A DNA stretch of 64,000 bases from Winogradskyella wandonensis (GCF_004346845.1 NZ_SMGI01000001.1:901116-965115); one strand, 5' to 3'. Numbered from the stretch's first letter, positions 45,891 to 54,182 are shown. Numbers and translations are program-made. The notes: generated from the sequence alone by a model not told the origin.

Positions 45891-45977
45891 ATTGGACTTT
45901 AACATTAATTGATTTTAAAAAAGGAGCTTCGCAGCCTTACTTTTGGATAGTAATTAATTAATTAAATCCCTTGAATT

Positions 45978-46121
45978 ATGAAAAGTAAAAAACTAATCTT
46001 AGCTATTGCTATTTTCGGTGGTATGTTGTTCACAGCTGAAGCAACAAATATCATTGATTTAGATGGACAAGCAAAGTCAGAAATTGAAAGAAAGAAATTT
46101 AAAAAACCAACAATGGGTTAA
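45978..46121 (+). CDS. Small exported protein, 47 residues
   Basis: ATG at 45978 and TAA at 46119-46121. The first 21 residues (MKSKKLILAIAIFGGMLFTA) form a signal peptide; the rest (TNIIDLDGQAKSEIERKKFKKPTMG) is short and basic. Similar tiny flavobacterial proteins precede ald and a small membrane protein. Its last 59 bases overlap, in another frame, the start of the next gene, so the two are translationally coupled. Function unknown. Confidence 0.6.
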   Translation: MKSKKLILAIAIFGGMLFTAEATNIIDLDGQAKSEIERKKFKKPTMG

Positions 46122-46620
46122 AAATTCAACAGATAAAAGAGGTTATATTGTTGGTAGTATTCTTGCTACGATAATAGCATTATCACCTTATTTATTTTAT
46201 TTACATGAAAGTGTTCCAAGTTCTCAACATTGGGACACTTTTTTATTTTCATACAATAGTAGATCATGGGGAGATGCTAATCTTGCAATGTGGATATTAA
46301 CAGGTAAATTGTTACCACTTTTGTTTTTAGTCATATGGTTTTTCACTTGTCGTCATTGGTGGTATCACGCTATTCTAGTACCTATCACTATGTATACATT
46401 TCAAATTTTCTCCTTCTTTAATGATGAGTTAAATTACCTTGATCAATTCCAGCTTTTATATTTAGTACCTATCATGGCTATTATAGTTCCTTCAATTTAT
46501 TTAATTAGAGCAAAAATATTTAACAAGATTAATTACGCCGATAAGTCTATGGAAGAGCTAGAGGCAGAATTTATGATTAAACCAAAAACACTTTGGGGAA
46601 AAATAAAGCAGTATTTTTAG
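46063..46620 (+). CDS. Four-TM membrane protein overlapping the small exported protein
   Basis: 185 residues; the frame starts inside the 47-residue gene, and the first in-frame ATG gives a polar lead MDKQSQKLKERNLKNQQWV before four membrane segments (about 27-46, 73-95, 103-120 and 133-155). The C-terminus is hydrophilic (MEELEAEFMIKPKTLWGKIKQYF). I recognise no family. It precedes ald by 65 bases on the same strand. No later start fits. Function unknown. Confidence 0.65.
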   Translation: MDKQSQKLKERNLKNQQWVKNSTDKRGYIVGSILATIIALSPYLFYLHESVPSSQHWDTFLFSYNSRSWGDANLAMWILTGKLLPLLFLVIWFFTCRHWWYHAILVPITMYTFQIFSFFNDELNYLDQFQLLYLVPIMAIIVPSIYLIRAKIFNKINYADKSMEELEAEFMIKPKTLWGKIKQYF

Positions 46621-46648
46621 TATTAGATAATCAGCATTATATAATTTA

Positions 46649-46668
46649 TTTGTAATTTGAGTTACAAA
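46649..46668. promoter_or_regulatory. Inverted repeat upstream of ald
   Basis: TTTGTAA, six bases, TTACAAA, 18 bases before the ald ATG. Perfect 7-base arms. Could be an operator for an Lrp-type or other regulator; unproven. Confidence 0.35.
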
Positions 46669-46685
46669 ACAAATTAACTCAATAC

Positions 46686-47885
46686 ATGAGCAAATCGCTA
46701 TCGCCTTTTACCAAGGCCCAATTACTTCCGCAAGAAGAAACCTTAGAGATTTACAAGAAGAAAGGTGAACTTTTTATAGGTATACCAAAAGAAACCTCAT
46801 TTCAAGAAAAACGCGTATGCTTAACTCCAGATGCTGTATCCGCACTAACTGCGAACGGTCATCGTGTGATGGTTGAGTCCGAAGCTGGTAAAGGCGCTAA
46901 CTTTAAAGACAAAGATTACAGTGAAGCTGGTGCAGAAGTTACAAAAGATACTGCTAAGGTATTCTCCTGCCCCATTTTGCTAAAAGTAGAACCGCCATCT
47001 ATTGACGAAATTAAGCTTATTAATCCCCAAACAATACTTATCTCTGCATTACAGTTAAAAACCCAATCAAAGAATTATTTTAAAGCACTTGCCGAAAAAA
47101 GAATAACTGCTTTTGGTTTTGAATTTATAAAAGACGAGGACGGTGCATATCCTGCGGTACGTTCTTTAAGCGAAATAGCTGGGACAGCTTCAGTTCTTAT
47201 TGCATCTGAATTATTGTCTAATGCCAATGGTGGTAATGGATTAATGTTTGGTAACATTAATGGTGTACCTCCAACAGAAATTGTTATTCTGGGTGCAGGA
47301 ACCGTTGGAGAATTTGCTGCACGCTCTGCAATTGGTTTGGGCGCAAATATTAAGGTATTTGATAATTCTATAACAAAACTACGCTGTTTACAATCTAATC
47401 TTAAACAAACCGTTTACACATCTACCATGCAACCCAAAAACGTATTAAAAGCATTAAAGCGTTGTGATGTGGCTATTGGTGCTGTTAGAGGAAGTAACCG
47501 CTCACCTATCGTTGTTACAAAATCTATGGTTGACCATATGAAATCTGGAGCCGTTGTCATTGATGTAAGCATAGATATGGGTGGATGTTTTGAAACTAGC
47601 GAGGTAACATCTCACGATAAACCTACATTTGAATATAATGGCGTTATCCATTATTGTGTACCAAATATACCAGCTAGATACTCTAGAACAGCCTCGGTTT
47701 CAATAAGTAATATATTTACGCCTTATTTACTCCAAATTGGTGAGAATGGTGGTATAGAAAATACCTTACGATTTGATAAAGGTTTACGAAATGGGTTGTA
47801 TTTTTACCACGGAATCTTAACTAATAAGTCAGTTGCCGATTGGTTTGGTCTAGACTTTAATGATGCCAATTTATTAATTTTTTAG
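46686..47885 (+). CDS. ald: Alanine dehydrogenase
   Basis: 399 residues. The start lacks an export signal and leads into the family block GIPKETSFQEKRVCLTPDAV, catalytic/ligand residues in FGFEFIKDEDGAYPAVR, the NAD-binding GAGTVGEFAARSAIGLGA and DVSIDMGGCFETSE. It interconverts L-alanine and pyruvate plus ammonia with NAD, relevant to nitrogen balance or anaerobic-type metabolism. It is slightly longer than the usual about 370 residues, a known Bacteroidota form. Single gene. Confidence 0.92.
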   Translation: MSKSLSPFTKAQLLPQEETLEIYKKKGELFIGIPKETSFQEKRVCLTPDAVSALTANGHRVMVESEAGKGANFKDKDYSEAGAEVTKDTAKVFSCPILLKVEPPSIDEIKLINPQTILISALQLKTQSKNYFKALAEKRITAFGFEFIKDEDGAYPAVRSLSEIAGTASVLIASELLSNANGGNGLMFGNINGVPPTEIVILGAGTVGEFAARSAIGLGANIKVFDNSITKLRCLQSNLKQTVYTSTMQPKNVLKALKRCDVAIGAVRGSNRSPIVVTKSMVDHMKSGAVVIDVSIDMGGCFETSEVTSHDKPTFEYNGVIHYCVPNIPARYSRTASVSISNIFTPYLLQIGENGGIENTLRFDKGLRNGLYFYHGILTNKSVADWFGLDFNDANLLIF

Positions 47886-47904
47886 ATGTATTGTTAAACT
47901 TATA

Positions 47905-47949
47905 CACTTCGACTGCCTGACTAGCATCAAGTCTGGCGCTCAGTGCAAC
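47905..47949. repeat. Expanded dispersed repeat after ald
   Basis: CACTTCGACTGC, then a 20-base insert, then CGCTCAGTGCAAC. The two outer parts are the halves of the repeat found in topB; the insert has its own small inverted repeat (GACT...AGTC). Confidence 0.7.
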
Positions 47950-47970
47950 AGTCTTACAGTATTAATTATT

Positions 47971-48345
47971 ATGAAATTTATACACCGACTTGGTTATTAT
48001 TTAGGTGGATTATCTATTGGAATTGTAATCCTACTTTTCTTTTTAAACGGAAAAGAGGCGTCTTGCGATTATGGACCTAATGCACGAACCGTAAAAAATA
48101 TTACACTAAAGACGTTTAATTATAGTGAAGACGCCCTAACAGCTATAACCCAAAATGCTATTGACACGTCTACAGTAAGAGAACTCATAAAATATGGGAG
48201 TGTGGACTTTTCAGAAAGCGACACTAAATCAAAACCGTGTAAAACCTACAAAATAAACAATACCTATAAAAATCGTGACGTCACCTTAAAAGTTAAAAAT
48301 TGTGTTGAAGCTGCTACAATTTTAGATTTTAAAATTAAAAGCTAA
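47971..48345 (+). CDS. DUF4258-type small protein with membrane anchor
   Basis: 124 residues. One N-terminal membrane helix (about 10-26: YYLGGLSIGIVILLFFL), then NARTVKNITLK, LTAITQNAIDTSTVRELIKYGSVDFSESDTKSKPCKTY and the terminal VTLKVKNCVEAATILDF. This order fits flavobacterial DUF4258 proteins, whose role is unknown. Its stop codon shares CTAA with the convergent proline dehydrogenase gene. Confidence 0.75.
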   Translation: MKFIHRLGYYLGGLSIGIVILLFFLNGKEASCDYGPNARTVKNITLKTFNYSEDALTAITQNAIDTSTVRELIKYGSVDFSESDTKSKPCKTYKINNTYKNRDVTLKVKNCVEAATILDFKIKS

Positions 48346-49514
48346 ACTTTTCGGCGTTTTCTTTCAGTTTTTATAAGCTCTAGTTCTCTGTTAGTTTGTC
48401 CTGCAACAGACGTATTTTCCTCTGCACGCCTAATTAAATAAGGCATAACATCTTTTACAGGACCAAAGGGTAAATATTTCGCTACATTATAACCTTGCTC
48501 CGCTAAATTAAAACTGATATGGTCGCTCATACCATAAAGTTGACCAAACCAAACATTATTATCGGACTTAGAAATATGCAATTGGTTCATTAAATCCATA
48601 GCTAAATAGCAGCTTTTCTCGTTATGAGTTCCGATGAATATGGATATGTCCGTATTATTTTCTAAAATATATTGTAATCCGTCATTAAAATTCTGGTCTG
48701 TAATGGCCTTAGTTTCGCAAATGGGCGACTTATAGCCCAAGGTCTCGGCGCGCTCTCGTTCTTTTTCCATATAAGCACCGCGAACAATCTTCATTCCTAT
48801 TTTAAAGCCCTCTTTTTTTGCACGTTGATGTAAGGCTTTTAGATAATCTAGCCTATCCCAACGATACAACTGTAAGGTGTTATACACAATTGCTTTCTCT
48901 GTATTGTAATGGCGCATCATGTCTTCAACCAAATCATCCGCAGCGCTTTGCATCCAACTCTCCTCACCATCGATTAAGACTTCTACATCTTTTTCCTTCG
49001 CCATTTTACAGACTTTATGAAAACGTGTTACAATTCGGTTCCACTCTTCTTCCTCTTCTATGGATAAACGTAATCCTTCAGATTTTTTCTCATACAGATA
49101 AAAACGACCAAATCCTGTTGGCTTAAAAACAACGATTGGCATAGCCTCTCGCTCTTCACAAAACCTAATTATTTTTAAAATCTTTTCTAAGGCATCATCG
49201 AACTGAGCTTCGGAAGCTTTACCCTCAACAGAATAATCTAATACAGAACTAACGCCTTTTGTGTACATTTTATCAATTACAGGAAGGCAATCTTCCTCGT
49301 TAACACCACCACAGAAATGATCAAAAACGGTAGACCTAATTAAACCTTCTACCGGCAAACTAGCGTTTAATGCAAACTTTGTAACCGCAGTACCTATGCG
49401 CACTAAAGGCTCCTTAGAAATCATTTTGAATAAGAAATAAGCACGTTCTAATTCCGAATCTGATTTTAGAGAAAAAGCAACTTCGGTATTGTTAAAAAGG
49501 GCGTTGTTGGTCAT
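48342..49514 (-). CDS. putA: Proline dehydrogenase (monofunctional)
   Basis: 390 residues. FAD-binding barrel of the PRODH family: FDHFCGG, EAMPIVVFKPTGFGRF, VEVLIDGEESWMQ, KIGMKIVRGAYMEKERERA, DISIFIGTHNEKS and the FAD/proline segment YGMSDHISFNL, then KYLPFGPVKDVMPYLIRRAEEN. It oxidises proline to P5C with electrons passed to quinone; the P5C dehydrogenase domain is absent, so that step is encoded elsewhere. A -7 element is at 49531. putA used in the sense of monofunctional PRODH. Confidence 0.93.
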   Translation of the reverse strand: MTNNALFNNTEVAFSLKSDSELERAYFLFKMISKEPLVRIGTAVTKFALNASLPVEGLIRSTVFDHFCGGVNEEDCLPVIDKMYTKGVSSVLDYSVEGKASEAQFDDALEKILKIIRFCEEREAMPIVVFKPTGFGRFYLYEKKSEGLRLSIEEEEEWNRIVTRFHKVCKMAKEKDVEVLIDGEESWMQSAADDLVEDMMRHYNTEKAIVYNTLQLYRWDRLDYLKALHQRAKKEGFKIGMKIVRGAYMEKERERAETLGYKSPICETKAITDQNFNDGLQYILENNTDISIFIGTHNEKSCYLAMDLMNQLHISKSDNNVWFGQLYGMSDHISFNLAEQGYNVAKYLPFGPVKDVMPYLIRRAEENTSVAGQTNRELELIKTERKRRKV

Positions 49515-49530
49515 TTCATAACATTTTTCA

Positions 49531-49538
49531 CAAAAATA
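49531..49538 (-). promoter_or_regulatory. -7 promoter element (TATTTTTG) for proline dehydrogenase
   Basis: Minus-strand exact TAnnTTTG match 17 bases before the start codon. Confidence 0.45.
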
Positions 49539-49604
49539 AATATAACATTCCTAATTTTTTGAAAAAACACCCTATTTTCACTTCAAAATTAAACCTATCT
49601 ATTT

Positions 49605-50678
49605 ATGCAATCTATTGCTACCAAAACTGCAGTTGTTCATTTTAATTCTAAGGTCTATTCGGAATTAAACGCCTATATAAAGCGAGAAAATCCGTCTAAA
49701 ATATTTGTTTTAGTAGATACGAACACCCACGATTTTTGCTTGCCGCAGTTTATGTCAAACTTAGAATCAGGCGTTATTCAAACAGAAGTTATGGAAATGC
49801 CAGAAGGCGAAGACCATAAATCTATTGATATTTGTGTTGGCGTTTGGGAAGCTATGTCGCAATATGGTGCAGACCGAAAAAGCCTTTTAATAAATCTCGG
49901 TGGCGGTGTGGTAACAGATTTAGGTGGTTTTGTGGCAAGTACGTATATGCGTGGAATTTCGTATATCAATGTACCCACATCACTTTTAGCAATGGTAGAT
50001 GCTTCTGTAGGCGGAAAAACTGGTGTTGATTTGGGTGTTTTAAAAAATCAGGTAGGTGTAATTAGTGAGGGCGAAATGGTACTTATTGATACGTCTTTTT
50101 TAGGTACACTGCCCCAAAATCAGATGGTATCGGGTTTTGCCGAAATGTTAAAGCATGGGCTAATTTTTGATGCGACCTACTGGTACACGCTAACGCATCT
50201 TGAAGATTTAGACATTAGCGACCTCGATAAACTGATTTACGATTCTGTAATAATTAAAAACAAGATTGTTACCGAAGATCCTACAGAAAAAGGATTACGA
50301 AAAATTTTAAATTTTGGTCATACACTCGGACATGCTATAGAAAGCTATTTTTTAGATAACGAAGAGAAAACACAATTACTTCATGGCGAAGCTATTGCTA
50401 TTGGTATGATACTAGAAAGTTACTTATCTACTAAAATTTGTAAATTAAAATCCCCCGAGCTCGATGATATCTCCGCGGGAATACTAAAAACATTTTCTAA
50501 GACTAATTTTGAAGATAAGGATTACGAGAATATTATCGATTTAATGAAACACGACAAAAAAAACAGTCATGGCAAGGTTAAATTTGTTTTATTAGAATCT
50601 ATCGGTAAGGCAAAACGAGATTGCGAAGTACCAAACGAACTTATTCTTGAGGCGTTTGAATATTATAAATCGCTCTAA
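49605..50678 (+). CDS. aroB: 3-dehydroquinate synthase
   Basis: 357 residues. NAD-binding GGGVVTDLGGFVASTYMRG, the metal/substrate segment VPTSLLAMVDASVGGKTGVD, EMLKHGLIFD, and the zinc-ligand block LNFGHTLGHAIES. Second step of the shikimate pathway; converts DAHP to 3-dehydroquinate. Divergent from proline dehydrogenase. Its stop codon overlaps the stop of the DUF3667 gene by 4 bases. Confidence 0.95.
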   Translation: MQSIATKTAVVHFNSKVYSELNAYIKRENPSKIFVLVDTNTHDFCLPQFMSNLESGVIQTEVMEMPEGEDHKSIDICVGVWEAMSQYGADRKSLLINLGGGVVTDLGGFVASTYMRGISYINVPTSLLAMVDASVGGKTGVDLGVLKNQVGVISEGEMVLIDTSFLGTLPQNQMVSGFAEMLKHGLIFDATYWYTLTHLEDLDISDLDKLIYDSVIIKNKIVTEDPTEKGLRKILNFGHTLGHAIESYFLDNEEKTQLLHGEAIAIGMILESYLSTKICKLKSPELDDISAGILKTFSKTNFEDKDYENIIDLMKHDKKNSHGKVKFVLLESIGKAKRDCEVPNELILEAFEYYKSL

Positions 50679-51739
50679 GCATTGGCCAACCCAAAAACAA
50701 ATAAAATCCCAAAGGCTGTTGGTATAATTGTGAGTAAAAAGATAAACGTAATAACGCCACTTTTAAGCAATGTAGTAAACCAATGCCGTTGATAAAAATG
50801 AAACAAGGCTAAATAAAAATATAAAAACGTCGAGAAAACAATAAGCCAACTAATCCAGGCCGGAAAGGCTGGGAATATTCTTCCAATGCCCAATAACATT
50901 GCGAATACAGTAAATAAAAATGAAAAAAAATAAAAGCTAAACACCAAGTGGTAAGAGTAGCGTCCGCGCCTAAAATAAAATAGCTTTAATAATAATGCAA
51001 AAAGTGGTAAGAGTATAAACATTGCTACGGGAACAGCATCAAACATTCGTTTTATAATTTTACCAAAACCACTTCCTTTAGCAATATTTAAACTACCCTT
51101 ATAAATTTGTCGCTCAAAGTAGCCTGCATCCTCCGACATACCCATTTCTTTGTAAATTACGTCTTCTGGTGCGCCAACATTAACAAGAGAATCTACCTTA
51201 GATTTATTAAAACCCCAAGACGTTTTAATACCTCCCAATTTCTGCGAACGCATTATTGAGTCAGTACGTGCTAACTCTTCATCAGACATTCCAATTAAAT
51301 TTTGGTTTCGCTTTAAAGCGTTTAATACTTTAATATTATTGATTGAATCTCGTTTACGTTGTGACTCGCTATTCTCTACAACATCGGCTTCTGCAATTCG
51401 CTTATTAAGTTCGTCCGCGTCTTTGCTCCAATCATTAATTACAAACGAAAACAGAAAAAAGAAAATCACCGAAACAAATAAATACATATTTCCAGGATGC
51501 AAGTAACGCGAGCGCTTACCTTGTACAAAAGCCTTTGCTAAATAACCGGGTTTAAACATTAAAGGCGCAAAACTGCGGAGAAACTTGGCATCGAAAGATA
51601 AGTAATTACTTATGGTATTGTAAAATAAAACCCCTAAAGTAAGTTCATCATTCGTTTTTTGACCGCAGTTTGGGCAAAATCTAAATTCACCTACAATAGA
51701 TTTTTCACAATTTTGACAATTGATTGGATTGTTACTCAT
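50675..51739 (-). CDS. DUF3667 membrane protein with zinc ribbon
   Basis: 354 residues. N-terminal zinc ribbon (CQNCEKSIVGEFRFCPNCGQ, four Cys in two CxxC pairs), LRSFAPLMFKPGYLAKAFVQGKRSRYLHPGNMYLFVSVIFFF, the DUF3667 core, a long charged middle loop, and four more membrane segments in the C-terminal half (about 230-354). Function unknown; widespread in Bacteroidota. Transcribed alone. Confidence 0.88.
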   Translation of the reverse strand: MSNNPINCQNCEKSIVGEFRFCPNCGQKTNDELTLGVLFYNTISNYLSFDAKFLRSFAPLMFKPGYLAKAFVQGKRSRYLHPGNMYLFVSVIFFFLFSFVINDWSKDADELNKRIAEADVVENSESQRKRDSINNIKVLNALKRNQNLIGMSDEELARTDSIMRSQKLGGIKTSWGFNKSKVDSLVNVGAPEDVIYKEMGMSEDAGYFERQIYKGSLNIAKGSGFGKIIKRMFDAVPVAMFILLPLFALLLKLFYFRRGRYSYHLVFSFYFFSFLFTVFAMLLGIGRIFPAFPAWISWLIVFSTFLYFYLALFHFYQRHWFTTLLKSGVITFIFLLTIIPTAFGILFVFGLANA

Positions 51740-51906
51740 GATTGATAGTTAGCTATGCTAAATTTACAAAATTCTATAGTCAAGACTATTAATACTTACA
51801 GATACGAAGAATAAAACTGAAAAAAGTTACTTCAGTCCACAAATTAATCTAATTGAAGGACATCATTTTAACTCGCAATAGTCTATACACCAATATTTTA
51901 CATTTA

Positions 51907-51922
51907 TGGCACATTAATTGGT
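51907..51922 (+). promoter_or_regulatory. Sigma-54-like -24/-12 element upstream of the gene at 51989
   Basis: TGGCAC, five bases, TTGG, the spacing of a sigma-54 promoter (consensus TGGCAC-N5-TTGC) with the -12 GC replaced by GG. Predicted start about 12 bases further, leaving a leader of about 55 bases. A matching element precedes the paralogous gene. Confidence 0.5.
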
Positions 51923-51988
51923 TTTATCTTAACAAATAGCGTAAGCCGAAAAGCTAAAAATGAGTAGGCAACATCTAAATTTTTTATT

Positions 51989-52696
51989 ATGAAAACAGTA
52001 AAATTACTTCTTACAGCTGTGTTAATTGGATTAACAACTGTAGCAGTGGCATCTTCTAAAGAGAAAGGATATGCAACATTAGAAAAAGATTTAGACCTTA
52101 CATCGCGCTATCGTTATGCACAACCTATTTTGTTTGTAGAGCGTGGTGTAGAGTTTTTAATCTTTGCTGATGGAAGCTTTGATTTTAACACCGATTTCCT
52201 AGGAAATTCAGCATTAGGAAACAATTTCTACAGAAATAGAAGAGGTCGAATTAACAGAGCATCCGGTGCTCCAGGAACCCAATCTAGACATTTTGGAGCT
52301 CGAGGTGTTAGAGTTACTCACGATTATTTAGGTCGTGTTAGAAGAATTGGAAACGTGTTTATTAACTACGACAGACAAGGACGCATAAAGCGTGCAGGAA
52401 CTGTATATATGAGATATAAATTTGGACAGTTGTCTCAAGTAGGTAATTTAAAATTACACTACAATAGAAGAGGTCGATTAATCCGAACTACAGGATTTGT
52501 AAATTTTAGTAATCAAGGATGTGGCTTTTGTGGTATCTCAGGATGTCAAGCCAATCACTTTGATAATCACTTTCCTGTAAACCATGATTGGGATGATAAT
52601 TATGATTTTGATGACAACGATGATTTTTACTATTATCGTAAAAACGGTACTGTAAAGAAGCATAAAAAATTACAAAAACAATTAAGAGACGATTAA
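51989..52696 (+). CDS. Exported repeat protein, paralogue of the next gene
   Basis: 235 residues with a signal peptide (LLTAVLIGLTTVAVASS). A first block PILFVERGVEFLIFADGSFDFNTDF is shared with the protein at 52840. A region of about 22-residue repeats follows (about 108-175; consensus Y-x3-G-R/Q-x3-x-G-N/x-V-x2-x-Y, e.g. YDRQGRIKRAGTVYMRY), then a Cys-rich turn CGFCGISGC and a His/Asp-rich acidic segment (about 188-215) that may bind metal. A basic end finishes it. Periplasmic or surface protein; function unknown. Confidence 0.7.
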   Translation: MKTVKLLLTAVLIGLTTVAVASSKEKGYATLEKDLDLTSRYRYAQPILFVERGVEFLIFADGSFDFNTDFLGNSALGNNFYRNRRGRINRASGAPGTQSRHFGARGVRVTHDYLGRVRRIGNVFINYDRQGRIKRAGTVYMRYKFGQLSQVGNLKLHYNRRGRLIRTTGFVNFSNQGCGFCGISGCQANHFDNHFPVNHDWDDNYDFDDNDDFYYYRKNGTVKKHKKLQKQLRDD

Positions 52697-52716
52697 ACAT
52701 AATCTCTATACTTAGC

Positions 52717-52750
52717 AAAGCCCAAAAGTTAATAGCTTTTGGGCTTTTCC
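52717..52750 (+). terminator. Rho-independent terminator between the paralogous genes
   Basis: Perfect 12-base stem AAAGCCCAAAAG/CTTTTGGGCTTT, 7-base loop, then TTCC. It shows the two paralogues are separate transcripts. Confidence 0.85.
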
Positions 52751-52786
52751 TTTCAAAACACTTTATAAATAAGGCTTTTTGGAGTT

Positions 52787-52802
52787 TGGCACGCTGTTTG
52801 GT
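52787..52802 (+). promoter_or_regulatory. Sigma-54-like -24/-12 element upstream of the gene at 52840
   Basis: TGGCACG, four bases, TTGG, again TGGCAC-N5-TTGG followed by TATTATC; same pattern as before 51989. The ATG is 38 bases beyond it. Confidence 0.5.
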
Positions 52803-52839
52803 ATTATCTAGATGAGTTTAACTTTAAAACCCAAACATT

Positions 52840-54117
52840 ATGAAAAGGATACTATTTTTATTGGCAAGTGTTTTACTTATAGCAAACACATCTTACGCAA
52901 CAACCAACGCAACTACAGAAGCAGAGTCTTCTTTAAATACATTTGTGAGAGGTTATGGCAATTCTTTCATATTTGTTGAAGACGGCATCGAATTTTCTGT
53001 CTTCCCAGATGGGCAGTTTGACTTTTATGCACAGGCTTTTGGTCCAAACGTAAATTTTGGAATTCAGAATAGAAACTTTGCATTTAGTTTTAATACAGGA
53101 TATAATTATAATCCTTATGTGCAGTACGATAGCTTTGGTGCTGTTATTCAAATAGAAAATACACCTATATTCTATGACTTTTTTGGAAGGGTCAATCAAA
53201 TTGGCAACGTATTTATAGATTATAATGGTTTTGGACGTGTAAGACGTATCGGAGGACTTAATATCTTTTACCGCGGTAATGTATTCTCTCACTACACAGG
53301 CTTTATTAACGTCTACAATAGAGGCTATATTTATAGACCATGGCATAGATTCTATGCAGTACCTGCTGTTAATCTATGTATCGTTAACACAAGACCTTAT
53401 AGACAATTCTATACACCAATAAGAAATGTTTGGTACAGACCTTATAGAAATAATGTAAGATATGTTAATGTAAATGGTCGTCGAGGTAACGCCTTTGGAA
53501 GACGCTCTAATGATAATTATTATAGACGTTATGCACAATCTCCTAGAAATTCTAGAGAACGAAGTATCGGAAGACGTGTACAGGAGCGTAACGAGGCGAT
53601 AACAAGAAGCAGAAGTACTAGACTAGCTTCTAATACAAATTCTAGCAGAAGAGGTAATGCTACTATAGATGGCAACAGAACTACCAGAAATACTAATGCA
53701 AATAGAACTCGTACTAATAGAAGTAATAATAGTGGTACTGTAGAGAATCGTTCTGCAAGAAATGAAAATATAAGAGGTTCATCTAGTAGAACTCAGAGGG
53801 CAACGACAAAACAGCGCTCTAATAGGTCAAATCGTTCTACTGTAAATAGTAGGTCTAACAGAAACACAAGTGTTGGCATGTCTAGAAATTCTAAAAGAGC
53901 AAATGTTGCATCGAATAGAACACAGAGGTCTAATGCTTCATCTGTCACTAGGTCAAACTCGTCAAGGAGTAATAAGTCAGTTAGAACAGCTCCTAAGCGA
54001 CAGGAAAGAACGGTGTCTCAAAACACAAGAAAATCGCGCTCAGTAACTACAAAACCTAGTTCTAGTAGAAATTCTAAAGCGTCACGTTCTGGTTCAAAAT
54101 CTAGACGAAGAGGATAA
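52840..54117 (+). CDS. Exported repeat protein with Arg/Ser/Asn-rich tail
   Basis: 425 residues with a signal peptide (end TSYATT). Residues 40-75 repeat the FVEDGIEFSVFPDGQFDFYAQ block of the 235-residue paralogue; then similar tandem beta repeats (YDSFGAVIQIENTPIFYDFFGRV, IGNVFIDYNGFGRVRRIGG) to about residue 160. From about residue 205 the sequence is low complexity, rich in Arg, Ser, Asn and Thr, running to the end (RSRSTRLASN, RSNNSGTVENR). The tail is highly basic, probably disordered, and might bind polyanions such as extracellular DNA or polysaccharide. Function unknown. Confidence 0.75.
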   Translation: MKRILFLLASVLLIANTSYATTNATTEAESSLNTFVRGYGNSFIFVEDGIEFSVFPDGQFDFYAQAFGPNVNFGIQNRNFAFSFNTGYNYNPYVQYDSFGAVIQIENTPIFYDFFGRVNQIGNVFIDYNGFGRVRRIGGLNIFYRGNVFSHYTGFINVYNRGYIYRPWHRFYAVPAVNLCIVNTRPYRQFYTPIRNVWYRPYRNNVRYVNVNGRRGNAFGRRSNDNYYRRYAQSPRNSRERSIGRRVQERNEAITRSRSTRLASNTNSSRRGNATIDGNRTTRNTNANRTRTNRSNNSGTVENRSARNENIRGSSSRTQRATTKQRSNRSNRSTVNSRSNRNTSVGMSRNSKRANVASNRTQRSNASSVTRSNSSRSNKSVRTAPKRQERTVSQNTRKSRSVTTKPSSSRNSKASRSGSKSRRRG

Positions 54118-54141
54118 TAATTTTTTTGATTGGTTAAGTTG

Positions 54142-54182
54142 AAAATCCTGCAAGTTAAATTAAAAGCTTGCGGGATTTTTTA
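54142..54182 (+). terminator. Rho-independent terminator after the gene at 52840
   Basis: AAAATCCTGCAAG/CTTGCGGGATTTT stem with one wobble pair, 12-base loop, and a T-run. The minus strand has a mismatch, so it mainly serves the plus strand. Confidence 0.8.
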
